A stretch of 64,000 nucleotides of DNA from contig CAZGNV010000006.1 in assembly GCA_964527835.1 (NCBI GenBank), positions 1 through 64,000 of the forward strand, read 5' to 3'. A model generated the notes under the pieces. It was given only the letters and a program-made list of their open reading frames with translations. It was not told the origin of the DNA and did not search any database. This document shows positions 33,773 to 41,929 of the stretch, in pieces (positions within the stretch are counted from its first letter, which is position 1; each line of letters opens with the position of its first letter). The position numbers and the translations under genes are program-made. The DNA is from JAFDCJ01 sp964527835. Lineage in GTDB: Bacteria; Desulfobacterota; Desulfobacteria; Desulfobacterales; JAFDCJ01.

Positions 33773-34477
33773 ATGTTTGTCTCCAGATCCATGACCCGCA
33801 AGGTCATCACGGTGGATAAAGAGGCCCGGATCTTGGATGCCCAGGAACTGATGGCTGAAAAGAATATCCGCCACCTGCCGGTGGTCGACGACGACGGTCG
33901 GCTCATCGGAATCGTCACGGACCGTGACATCCGCAGCGCACTGCCCTACCAGTATTTCAAACTGTCCTGCAGCACCGAGGAAAGAGAGCGCTTCTGCGAC
34001 ATGAGAGTCAAGGAGATCATGACGCCCGATCCGCTCTCGATTTCTCCGACCTTTACCATCCCCGACGCCCTGCTGCTGATCCAGGACTCAAAGGTCGGGG
34101 CCCTGCCGGTGGTCGATGAAGAGGGCCGAATTAAAGGGATCATCTCGGTGCGCGATCTGCTGCGGGCGTTTATCAATGTGCTGGGAATCGGTGAGCCGGG
34201 CACACTGCTGGGAATTCTGGTGGAAGAAAAAATCGGCCAGCTGAAAAAAATCGTCGATGCCATCACCGAGGAAAACATTTCAATTGGCAGTGTCCTGGTG
34301 GCCCGATACTGGGATGAAAGCAAGCGCGCCGTATTTCCCTACCTGCTGACCCAGAATGTCGCCCGGGTAAAGAAAAAAATGCAGGAACTGGGCTTTACGA
34401 TCATCGATCCCATGGACTGGTACATCGATCAGCTGCCGCAGGATGAAGCCGGTGCGCAGTCAGAACGGGAATCTTGA
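33773..34477 (+). CDS. CBS-pair protein, AcuB-like
   Basis: 234-residue regulatory protein. Two CBS domains (about 7-55 and 79-140: HLPVVDDDGRLIGIVTDRD and ALPVVDEEGRIKGIISVRD) bind an adenine nucleotide; the C-terminal part from about 150 (LLGILVEEKIGQLKKIVDAITEENISIGSVLV) looks like the ACT-like region of AcuB. Together with the preceding HDAC gene this matches the acu pairing for control of acetyl-CoA metabolism by acetylation. The 3' end overlaps prmA by 35 bases. Confidence 0.85.
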   Translation: MFVSRSMTRKVITVDKEARILDAQELMAEKNIRHLPVVDDDGRLIGIVTDRDIRSALPYQYFKLSCSTEERERFCDMRVKEIMTPDPLSISPTFTIPDALLLIQDSKVGALPVVDEEGRIKGIISVRDLLRAFINVLGIGEPGTLLGILVEEKIGQLKKIVDAITEENISIGSVLVARYWDESKRAVFPYLLTQNVARVKKKMQELGFTIIDPMDWYIDQLPQDEAGAQSERES

Positions 34478-35312
34478 GCCCCACAGGGCCCCTGCCGGCC
34501 GGGAGTTGTTCATTTATTATTTCAAGGGCCGCCTGGGGTCGGAACACGAAAGGGAGCTGGAGCATTTTCTCGGCAACTGGGAGGAGGAAGACGACTGTTT
34601 CCTGTTTTTTTCCAAGCCGGCTGAGGGGCAGGTGCAAACGCTGCTGGACCGTCAGCCGCAGCTGGACTATGTTGACAGCTATCGGATGTCCTATGATCAC
34701 TGGCTGGGGGAGTCCTTTGCGGGCTTTGAACATGGCCGCTTCCGGGTCGTGCCGCCGTGGCAGTTCGACAGGGAGCAAATCGATCCCTGTGCCGGGCGGC
34801 TGGTGATCCAGCTTGATCCCGGGCTGGTTTTCGGCACCGGCACCCATCCGACGACCCGCCACTGCCTGGAGGCCCTCGAAATTGCGGTTGGGGCGGCGGA
34901 TGTGCGCAGCGTGCTGGATCTGGGCACCGGCACCGGTCTGCTGAGCCTTGCCGCCGCGCGGCTGGGGTGCGAAAAGATTGCGGCGGTGGATTTGAACCGG
35001 CTGGCCGCAAGGACCGCGCACGACAATGTCCGCCGCAACGGCCTGCAGCGGCAGATCGTGGTGGTCCAGGCCAGGGCCCAGGAGGCCGTCGCCTACCCGG
35101 CGGATCTGGTTGTCGCCAACATCCATTATGACGTCATGCAGCATCTGGTGAATGCGCGCGGGTTTATTGCCAAAAAAAGATTTATCCTCTCGGGTTTGCT
35201 GCGCAGCGAGGCCAGGGCCATTGCCGACCGTCTGGCCAGGCATCCGGTGCGGATCCTGAAGCAGTGGACCTCTGACGGCATCTGGCACACATTTTACGGG
35301 GCAGTGAATTAA
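34443..35312 (+). CDS. prmA: Ribosomal protein L11 methyltransferase-like protein
   Basis: SAM-dependent protein methyltransferase, 289 residues. An N-terminal ferredoxin-like substrate domain (RELFIYYFKGRLGSEH) leads to LDPGLVFGTGTHPTTRHCLEAL, a PrmA hallmark, then motif I VLDLGTGTGLLSLAAARLG and motif II EKIAAVDLN. The catalytic-loop motif reads VVANIHYDVM in place of the usual N-I/L-x-x. PrmA trimethylates L11; other proteins are possible substrates. The ATG overlaps the upstream CBS gene by 35 bases with GCAGGATG as a weak ribosome site, so it depends on read-through translation. Confidence 0.88.
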   Translation: MKPVRSQNGNLEPHRAPAGRELFIYYFKGRLGSEHERELEHFLGNWEEEDDCFLFFSKPAEGQVQTLLDRQPQLDYVDSYRMSYDHWLGESFAGFEHGRFRVVPPWQFDREQIDPCAGRLVIQLDPGLVFGTGTHPTTRHCLEALEIAVGAADVRSVLDLGTGTGLLSLAAARLGCEKIAAVDLNRLAARTAHDNVRRNGLQRQIVVVQARAQEAVAYPADLVVANIHYDVMQHLVNARGFIAKKRFILSGLLRSEARAIADRLARHPVRILKQWTSDGIWHTFYGAVN

Positions 35313-35349
35313 GCCCATTGACGGTCATCTGGCGGGCGAAAGAATAGGC

Positions 35350-36189
35350 ATGATCATTAGAATCTGGGGCTCCAGAGGGGCCATCCCGGTTTGCGGAAAA
35401 CAGTATCTGGCCTACGGCGGCGACACCACCTGCCTGGAGATCCGAACAGCCGGCGGGGACGTCATCATCATCGATGCGGGCACCGGCATCCGCAGACTCG
35501 GCAATCAGCTGGTCGCAGCAAAGCCGCAGCAGCTGCACCTGCTTTTTACCCATGCCCACTGGGATCACCTGATGGGCTTTGCCTTTTTCCAGCCGTTGTT
35601 TTCCAAACGCTTTAAAATTCAACTCTACCGCTGTCCATTCAGCGGACGCTTTATGGCCGATATCCTGTCCCAGCTGATGGTCCCGCCGGTTTTTCCGGTG
35701 TCCTACAGTGATATCACCGCCCGCATGTCCTATGCGGATGCCTGCCCGCAAGCCTTCGACATCGGATCGGTAAGGGTCATCCCCATTGCCCTGAGTCATC
35801 CCAACGGCGGCAGCGGCTATAAGTTTGTCGAAAACGACCGCAGTTTCGTGTTTTTGACCGACAATGAGCTGGGCCATGTCCACCCCGGCGGGTTGGATTT
35901 TTCCGGCTACATCGACTATTGCCGGCAGGCGGACCTGCTGGTGCATGATGCCGAGTACACCCCCGATGAATATAAAACCGTGCGCAGGTGGGGGCACTCC
36001 AGTTATGCAGACGTTCTGGAGCTGGCCGTCCGGGCGGAGGTGAAAAAGCTGGGGCTGTTTCATTTGAACCGGGAGCGCAGCGACGATGCCATGGAGGCCA
36101 TTGTCAATGACTGTCAAAATAGGATTACGGCAAAAGGCATCGACCTGGAATGTGTGGGGGTGGCCGCGGACATGGTGTTTGAAGTCTAG
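35350..36189 (+). CDS. Metallo-beta-lactamase-fold hydrolase
   Basis: 279-residue MBL-fold metallohydrolase. The HxHxDH motif is present as THAHWDHLMGF (about 60-70), preceded by VIIIDAGTGIR, and later ligands lie in ALSHPNGGSGYKF, FLTDNELG and LLVHDAEYTPDEY, with a terminal ligand at GLFHLNRER. The order matches cAMP/cyclic-nucleotide phosphodiesterase-like and PhnP/ElaC-related MBL proteins, so a phosphodiesterase is the best guess. It follows prmA after 37 bases on the same strand. No specific substrate can be given. Confidence 0.82.
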   Translation: MIIRIWGSRGAIPVCGKQYLAYGGDTTCLEIRTAGGDVIIIDAGTGIRRLGNQLVAAKPQQLHLLFTHAHWDHLMGFAFFQPLFSKRFKIQLYRCPFSGRFMADILSQLMVPPVFPVSYSDITARMSYADACPQAFDIGSVRVIPIALSHPNGGSGYKFVENDRSFVFLTDNELGHVHPGGLDFSGYIDYCRQADLLVHDAEYTPDEYKTVRRWGHSSYADVLELAVRAEVKKLGLFHLNRERSDDAMEAIVNDCQNRITAKGIDLECVGVAADMVFEV

Positions 36190-36266
36190 CCTTGAATGCC
36201 GTCATTTCTCCGGGTGTTGAACCCCAAGTCGGGACCTGGCGTCGCCTTTTTTATTTTGCAAATAAA

Positions 36267-37190
36267 ATGGACCAACAGTTACTTTCAAAAAAGATAAGCA
36301 GTCTTTCCGAAGCTTCGGGAATTGACGCGGTAGGTTTTGCCGCCGCCACCGAGTTTTCCGGCTATGTATTAAGACAGCATCAAAGGCGGGATCCGAAACT
36401 GACATTGCCGAACGCAAAATCCATCATTGTGGCCGGGATTTATATCGGGGGGGTGACCATGCCGGAGTGGAAGGACGCGTGGTATGGCCGAACCAGCCGG
36501 TTGTATCTTTCCGGCTTTTTCCTTGATGTCGTCAAGCCCCTTGAACCCATTGCCGAGCTTTTAAAGAAGGAGGGATTTCAAGCTGAGATTTGTGATGGTT
36601 CGCGAGAAGGCGGATCGATTCTGCCTTTGAAACTTGCTGCGGTAAGAGCCGGCCTGGGATGGCAGGGCAAGCATTCCCTGCTCATATCGAAAAAGTATGG
36701 AACCTTCCTGGCGCTTGGAGGAATTATTACCGATGCCAGTTTAGAGCATAACGCCATTGAGGAAACCAATCGATGTCGCAACTGCACCCAGTGCCAGGAT
36801 GCCTGCCCGTTTTCGGCGCTTGATCGCCCATATGTATTGAATAAAAGCAGGTGCATGTCTTATTTGCTGGCGGATGAAATTCTACCGAATGAAGTGCAGG
36901 CGGTTATGGAAAACAGAATCGGTGACTGTGAGATATGTCAGGAAGCTTGTCCCTGGAACACAAAGCATCTTGAACATCCTTTAGTGACAAAAATGAGCGA
37001 TTACTTTCAGAAAAAAATCAGGGATTGGGGCGATTCTTTCTATTTGCCAAATCTATGCAGACTGTCGGAAAATGGGTATAAGGATATGCTGGGTCAGCTG
37101 AACACCGACATCCCTTATTCTCTATTTAAGCGCAATGTTTTAATCGCAATGCAAAGAGCCCAGAAACTCAGACCGGGGACAAACCAATAG
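36267..37190 (+). CDS. QueG-like 4Fe-4S protein
   Basis: Iron-sulfur protein of the epoxyqueuosine reductase family, 307 residues from ATG 36267 (a TTG at 36192 would add 25 unrelated residues). Two ferredoxin-type clusters are visible: CRNCTQCQDACPFSAL and CEICQEACPWN, with RCMSYLLADE between as in QueG. QueG reduces epoxyqueuosine in tRNA with cobalamin; this protein is shorter than QueG (about 380) and its N terminus differs, so it may be a paralogue. No ribosome site is clear. The codon use here is more A/T-rich than the neighbours (36.2-37.7 kb), suggesting a different origin. Confidence 0.75.
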   Translation: MDQQLLSKKISSLSEASGIDAVGFAAATEFSGYVLRQHQRRDPKLTLPNAKSIIVAGIYIGGVTMPEWKDAWYGRTSRLYLSGFFLDVVKPLEPIAELLKKEGFQAEICDGSREGGSILPLKLAAVRAGLGWQGKHSLLISKKYGTFLALGGIITDASLEHNAIEETNRCRNCTQCQDACPFSALDRPYVLNKSRCMSYLLADEILPNEVQAVMENRIGDCEICQEACPWNTKHLEHPLVTKMSDYFQKKIRDWGDSFYLPNLCRLSENGYKDMLGQLNTDIPYSLFKRNVLIAMQRAQKLRPGTNQ

Positions 37191-37223
37191 ATCAAACCGA
37201 TATGGCCTTTTGCCAGCGGCTGA

Positions 37224-37682
37224 GACAATCCGTATATTTGTCGGCCAATCAATGCATCGTTAAAAAAGATACCCACGGATTTCGAAGTAAGCCTGGGAGA
37301 CGATATTGAAACTGCCGAGGTTATTGAGCTATACAAAGCCAATGGCTGGTCGTCGGCAGAAAGGCCCGAGAAATTAATCCCGGCGCTAAAAAATTCAGAT
37401 GCTCTGGTTACCGCCAGAATCTCTGGCAGACTGGTGGGGATTGGCAATGCCATCTCCGATGGGTGCCTGGTTGTCTACTATCCTCACCTGCTGGTGCACC
37501 CGGATCATCAGGGACAGGGGATCGGGCGGGCCATGATGGCGCTTTTACAACGCAAATATGCGGCTTTTCATCAGCAAATGTTGGTCGCAGATGCGAATGC
37601 GGTTGAGTTTTACAGATCCCTGGGGTTCGAGCGAGCTGGAAAAACGGTGTCGATGTGGATTTATGCCGGAGGTGACCATTGA
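37224..37682 (+). pseudogene. GNAT acetyltransferase without a usable start codon
   Basis: After an in-frame TGA at 37221 the frame stays open to 37682 and encodes a complete GNAT fold: VSLGDDIETAEVIELYKANGW, ARISGRLVGIGNAISDG, the acetyl-CoA loop VHPDHQGQGIGRAMM and ADANAVEFYRSLGFERAG. But the first ATG, GTG or TTG in frame is GTG 37434, in the middle of the domain (leaving 82 residues). ATA and ATT codons occur before it. So either a non-standard start is used, the true start was lost, or a frameshift separates it. It ends 1 base before the sir2 ATG. Substrate unknown. Confidence 0.6.
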
Positions 37683-37683
37683 A

Positions 37684-38436
37684 ATGAAAAAACAGAACCT
37701 GATCAAACAGGCGGCGACTGATCTGGCGGCGGCCCGCTACGTGGTGGCGCTGACCGGGGCCGGCATTTCCATTGAAAGCGGGATTCCGCCTTTTCGGGGC
37801 AAGGGGGGGCTGTGGGAACGGTTCGATCCCATGGAAATCGCCCATATTGACGCGTTCATGCGGGACCCGGCCCGGGTCTGGGATATCCTGGTGCGGGAAA
37901 TGAAAGCAATCGTGGATCGCGCCCGGCCCAATGAGGGCCATCTGGGGCTGGCCCGGCTGGAGCAGCTGGGCAAACTGAAGACCGTGATTACCCAGAACAT
38001 CGATGGGCTGCACCAGGCGGCCGGCAACAGCGATGTGATCGAGTTTCACGGCACCTTTGCCTGGCAGCGCTGCATGGACTGCGGTAAAAAGATTGCAACC
38101 GGCAAGGTGGACATTTCCCGGATCCCCCCCCACTGTGAATGCGGCGGGATTTTGCGCCCCGATGCCGTGTTTTTCGGCGAAATGATTCCCACCGAAGCAC
38201 TGCTGCGCTCGCGCCACGCCGCTGAGAGCTGCGACCTGATGCTGGTGGTGGGCACTTCCGCCGTGGTCCAGCCGGCGGCGCTGATGCCGGTGATTGCCAA
38301 GGACAGCGGGGCCCGGGTGGTGGAAATCAACCCGGAGAAAACCCCGCTGACCGGGGAGATCAGCGACTACCTGATCATGGGCGGGGCCAGCGAGGTCATG
38401 AACCGGATCATTGAAGAGCTGGAAGAGATGCTGTGA
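37684..38436 (+). CDS. cobB: NAD-dependent protein deacylase (sirtuin)
   Basis: Sir2-family deacylase, 250 residues. NAD-binding GAGISIESGIPPFRG, catalytic TQNIDGLHQAAG and EFHGTF (catalytic His) are intact; four zinc cysteines occur as CMDCGK and CECGG; VVGTSAVVQPAALMP completes the fold. It lacks the Tyr/Arg pair of the desuccinylase type in an obvious place, so deacetylation is favoured. The start ATG 37684 follows GGAGGTGACC. With acuC and acuB in the same 8-kb run, lysine acetylation control (for example of acetyl-CoA synthetase) is a coherent theme. Confidence 0.92.
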   Translation: MKKQNLIKQAATDLAAARYVVALTGAGISIESGIPPFRGKGGLWERFDPMEIAHIDAFMRDPARVWDILVREMKAIVDRARPNEGHLGLARLEQLGKLKTVITQNIDGLHQAAGNSDVIEFHGTFAWQRCMDCGKKIATGKVDISRIPPHCECGGILRPDAVFFGEMIPTEALLRSRHAAESCDLMLVVGTSAVVQPAALMPVIAKDSGARVVEINPEKTPLTGEISDYLIMGGASEVMNRIIEELEEML

Positions 38437-40004
38437 ACCATACGGATCGTCCCTGGATACACACTGTTTGTCTGGCGCCCCCCACCCTGCAGGACAACAC
38501 CGCCGATGCCGACCGGTTGATCGGGGTGCTGAAAGACCGGCTGCAGACCGAGGCCGTTGACCTGGACCTGGACCTGCTGCAAAAACTGCCCGCACGGCTT
38601 CGAAAATGGGAATACCGCGTTGGCTGCCTTCTTTTCCAGGAGCGTCACCGCTGGCTGGTGACCGAGGTGACCCCGGCCGATGACCCCCGCCCCCTGGCCG
38701 GGTTGGCGGTGGACCTGGGCACCTCCCGGGTGGCGCTGCGACTGGTGGATCTGACCGACGGCCGCACGCTGGCCGAAAGCGGCTTTGACAATCCCCAGCT
38801 GGCGGTGGGCCCGGACATCCTGGCGCGCATCCATTTTGCGGAAAATCCCGACGGGTTGCAGCAGCTCAATGAAATGATCATCACGGGCCTGAACCGGGCC
38901 GTTGAACGACTGTGCCGTTCGGCAGGCCTGGAGCCCGGCAGCATTTACGCCATCGCGGTGGCCGGCAACACCGCCATGACCCACCTGTTCATGGGCCTTG
39001 ACCCGCGCTGGATCATCCGCGAGCCTTACATCCCGGTGGTCAACAAGCCCGGTATTTTCAGGGCGGCCCGGCTGGGACTCGATGTGGCGCCGTCGGCCCG
39101 GGTGCTGATTTTTCCGAACGTCGGCAGCTACTTCGGCGGCGACCTGATTGCCGGCATCCTGTACTCGGGTTTGCACCGGCAGGCGGATACGGCCATCCTG
39201 GTGGACGTGGGCACCAACGCCGAAGTGGTGGTGGGCAACCGGGACTGGCTGATTGCCTGCGCCGGGGCGGCCGGCCCGGCCCTGGAGGGCGGGGTGACGG
39301 CCATGGGCATGATGGCCGCCCCCGGGGCGGTGGACCGCATCCGCATTGATCCGCAAACCCATGCTTTTGAAATCCATACCATTGAAGACCGGCCGGCGCG
39401 GGGAATCTGCGGCTCGGGCGTCATCGATCTGGCCGCCCAGCTGTTTTTGTGCGGCATGCTCGACATCCGGGGCAAACTGGTGCCGGCGGCCTGCGGGGAG
39501 CGCCTGAAGGAAATTGACGGAATGGCCCACCTGGTGGTGGTGCCGGCTGATCAATGCGCCGCCGGAACCGCACTGACCATCAGCCAGGCGGACATTGACA
39601 GCCTCATCCGCTCCAAGGCGGCCATGTACACTATCCTGGAGACCATTACATCATCGGTGGGGATGCACCCCGAGGATTTGAAGACTTTTTACGTGGCCGG
39701 CACGTTCGGCTCTTTTATTGATCCGCGTTCGGCCATCTGCATCGGCATGCTGCCGGATCTGCCCCTGGACCGCTACCGGCCGCTGGGCAACAGCTGCCTG
39801 GCAGGCGCGAGCCTGGCCCTGACATCCGCCGGCTGCCTGGAGGAGATCGACTGCATCCGGGACCGCATCACCTACCTGGAACTGAACGTCAATCAGGATT
39901 TCATGAACCGGTTTTCGGCGGCCAAATTTTTGCCCCACACCGACACCGCCCGCTTCCCCTCCGTTGAAAAATGGCGCCACAATTCCGGGGACATCCATAC
40001 TTGA
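38433..40004 (+). CDS. ASKHA-domain protein, corrinoid-protein reactivase-like
   Basis: 523-residue protein matching the C-terminal actin-like ASKHA (DUF4445) region of RACo/RamA-type activators, which use ATP to re-reduce inactive corrinoid proteins. Visible motifs: LAVDLGTSRVALRLVDL (phosphate 1), AVAGNTAMTHLFMGL, ILVDVGTNAEVVVGN (phosphate 2), CAGAAGPALEGGVTAMG and YVAGTFGSFIDP. Normal RACo proteins have an N-terminal [2Fe-2S] ferredoxin; here residues 1-90 have only two cysteines, far apart, and no CxxxxCxxC, so the electron-transfer domain is absent and must come from elsewhere. The start overlaps the sir2 stop (ATGA), coupling the two. Linked to Wood-Ljungdahl chemistry with CooC upstream. 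Confidence 0.88.
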   Translation: MNHTDRPWIHTVCLAPPTLQDNTADADRLIGVLKDRLQTEAVDLDLDLLQKLPARLRKWEYRVGCLLFQERHRWLVTEVTPADDPRPLAGLAVDLGTSRVALRLVDLTDGRTLAESGFDNPQLAVGPDILARIHFAENPDGLQQLNEMIITGLNRAVERLCRSAGLEPGSIYAIAVAGNTAMTHLFMGLDPRWIIREPYIPVVNKPGIFRAARLGLDVAPSARVLIFPNVGSYFGGDLIAGILYSGLHRQADTAILVDVGTNAEVVVGNRDWLIACAGAAGPALEGGVTAMGMMAAPGAVDRIRIDPQTHAFEIHTIEDRPARGICGSGVIDLAAQLFLCGMLDIRGKLVPAACGERLKEIDGMAHLVVVPADQCAAGTALTISQADIDSLIRSKAAMYTILETITSSVGMHPEDLKTFYVAGTFGSFIDPRSAICIGMLPDLPLDRYRPLGNSCLAGASLALTSAGCLEEIDCIRDRITYLELNVNQDFMNRFSAAKFLPHTDTARFPSVEKWRHNSGDIHT

Positions 40005-40155
40005 TTATTGATCTCGTTGCATCTTGTCAGGGGATCGTAAATTCAATGGCGAGAAGCCCAGGAACCATTGCATCCGGCTATTCCCACCACGACAGCTGCC
40101 GGCCAACAGTGCTTCTTCAATGATGGCCACATCGAGCTTATTTTGATTTGATGTC

Positions 40156-41907
40156 TTACTGGTGTTTCAGCAAAAACAGGTTGATGTAGCGGGCATCGAG
40201 GTCCCTGGTGGCCACCCGCCCCAGTTCGGCTTCGATGTCGTCAAAAAGACTTTCAAAGGTCTGACCCAGCCGCTCGGTGATTTCGAAATCCTGCAGGCCG
40301 GTTTCTACGGCCAGCCAGTTTAAAAAATGCTGTTTCATGGCCAGGGGGATTTTGCGCGGCGGCCCGTCGGCGGCCCCGGCAGGGCCTGGCAGCAGCTGCT
40401 CGAAAAAGGGGATGAATTCGGGCAGCGTGAGGGGCTGCAGCTTTAACTGCCCGGCTTTCACGCAGTGCTGGGCCCAGCGGGTCAGCAACAGGTTCTTGTA
40501 GGTTAAAAAGCCATAGGCGGCAGGCGGATCAAGTTCGACGGTGATCAGCGACAGCAGGTCGTCCACGGCCTTGATCTGCCGGTAAACATCCTCCATGGCC
40601 TGCACATCTTCCAGGGAGGCGAATTCCCGGTACAGCACACCGGTTTTGTAGTTGTCATAAAAAAGCGGTTTTTTGAGCAGCAGTCCCCCCAGCACCCCCA
40701 GCCATTGCTCCCCCCAGAAGGTCAACCTCAGACCCCGGCCGGCAAACCAGCTGCCGGCAAGCCATTTTTCAACCTGCCACTTGAGTTGCAGCGCAGCCGC
40801 AAATCCCAGACGGAAAAGCTGGACCAGGGCAAAGCGGGTGATCAGGGCCGCTGCCCGGTGGGGGTCAATTGCGGTTTGCTTTTCAGACAGGCGTTCAATC
40901 CCCATGCTGACATAGCCGCAGGCTTTTTTGACAATCCGGCGCAACGCTTCCCGGTCCCGGACGGTCTTGTGGTCGGCGACGATGATCTGGTTGCACAGGC
41001 TGGCGAATTCAGCCTGAAGATGGGGCAGGCTGCCTTCCGGTTCAATGGCGGTCAGGGCCCGGGTGAAGTGGTTGTCTTCTTTGAGCAGTCCGAAGGGATA
41101 CAGCGGCACCGGCATCAGTGAAGCGGCATCGGCGGTGCGGGGAATGAACTTGGGGCTTAGCTTTTTCAGATCGGAGGCTTTGACCGGCTGATAGATGCCG
41201 ACCGACTCTTCAAAGGGCAGAAAGCCTTTTTCCGCCAGACGCACATTGCGCCAGCGGTAGCATTCCTCCTCGGTTTCGGCGGCAAGCAGATGGGTGGCCT
41301 CAAGCAGGACTTTCTGGTAAAGCCGGTGATCGGTGTCCGCCATGCGCTGAAGCAGCCGGGAGACAAGCTGCCGGCGCCGGTCATCCTCGAGCTTGTCTGT
41401 TTCCAGCGCCGGGGGGGCTTTGATGAATCTGATGAAATAGGTATTGTCCAGGGAGAAATAATCGTCACCGAACTCCGACGGGTCCTGATCATGCTCCCGG
41501 ATGCGAACTTCGATGTTTTTAAACAGGAAAAATTTGACCAGCTCCAGCTGGTGTTGCAGGGTCCAGCGGATAAAACGCTGCGGATCGGCCTCCAGCAGCA
41601 ATTCGAGCCAGCGGGAAACCGCCCGGACATCAATGCGGTCCTTTTGCCAGGCCTCCAGGTCCAGCATGTGGTCCCATTGCCTGTCAGATGCCAGCGCCAG
41701 CAGCGGCAGGCAATCCTCCGGGCCGATATCATGGACCAGAAAATAAAAGTCTTGCTCCGGAAAAGAATGCACCAGTGCTGCCGGGTTGGAATCCTGCAAG
41801 ATGGCTTCCATGGCCTTTTCCGGGGGCAGCGACAGGATTTGCCGCCGTTTGAGCTGCAGCTTTTGCTGGCGCTCGATGGCGGGTCTGTCCAGTTGATTTT
41901 CATTCAT
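40156..41907 (-). CDS. Large conserved protein of unknown function (DUF6178-like)
   Basis: 583 residues, soluble, mostly helical, with acidic/basic patches and many Leu and Gln (RQQKLQLKRRQILSLPPEKAMEAILQ). No signal peptide, membrane helix or catalytic motif that I recognise. It resembles the DUF6178 family, long proteins common in Desulfobacterota, from memory only. It ends the minus-strand set pckG-ampG-this gene; the gap to the AmpG-like gene is 22 bases, so co-transcription is likely. The 151 bases beyond it (40005-40155) hold no gene. Confidence 0.7.
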   Translation of the reverse strand: MNENQLDRPAIERQQKLQLKRRQILSLPPEKAMEAILQDSNPAALVHSFPEQDFYFLVHDIGPEDCLPLLALASDRQWDHMLDLEAWQKDRIDVRAVSRWLELLLEADPQRFIRWTLQHQLELVKFFLFKNIEVRIREHDQDPSEFGDDYFSLDNTYFIRFIKAPPALETDKLEDDRRRQLVSRLLQRMADTDHRLYQKVLLEATHLLAAETEEECYRWRNVRLAEKGFLPFEESVGIYQPVKASDLKKLSPKFIPRTADAASLMPVPLYPFGLLKEDNHFTRALTAIEPEGSLPHLQAEFASLCNQIIVADHKTVRDREALRRIVKKACGYVSMGIERLSEKQTAIDPHRAAALITRFALVQLFRLGFAAALQLKWQVEKWLAGSWFAGRGLRLTFWGEQWLGVLGGLLLKKPLFYDNYKTGVLYREFASLEDVQAMEDVYRQIKAVDDLLSLITVELDPPAAYGFLTYKNLLLTRWAQHCVKAGQLKLQPLTLPEFIPFFEQLLPGPAGAADGPPRKIPLAMKQHFLNWLAVETGLQDFEITERLGQTFESLFDDIEAELGRVATRDLDARYINLFLLKHQ

Positions 41908-41929
41908 CGGCAGTTGCCTTTTGCATTGT

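Noticed and set aside
40005..40155. Possible gene remnant between the ASKHA gene and the DUF6178-like gene
   Set aside because: A minus-strand reading gives a short KLDVAIIEEAL-like stretch but no start, stop or family match long enough to support a call.
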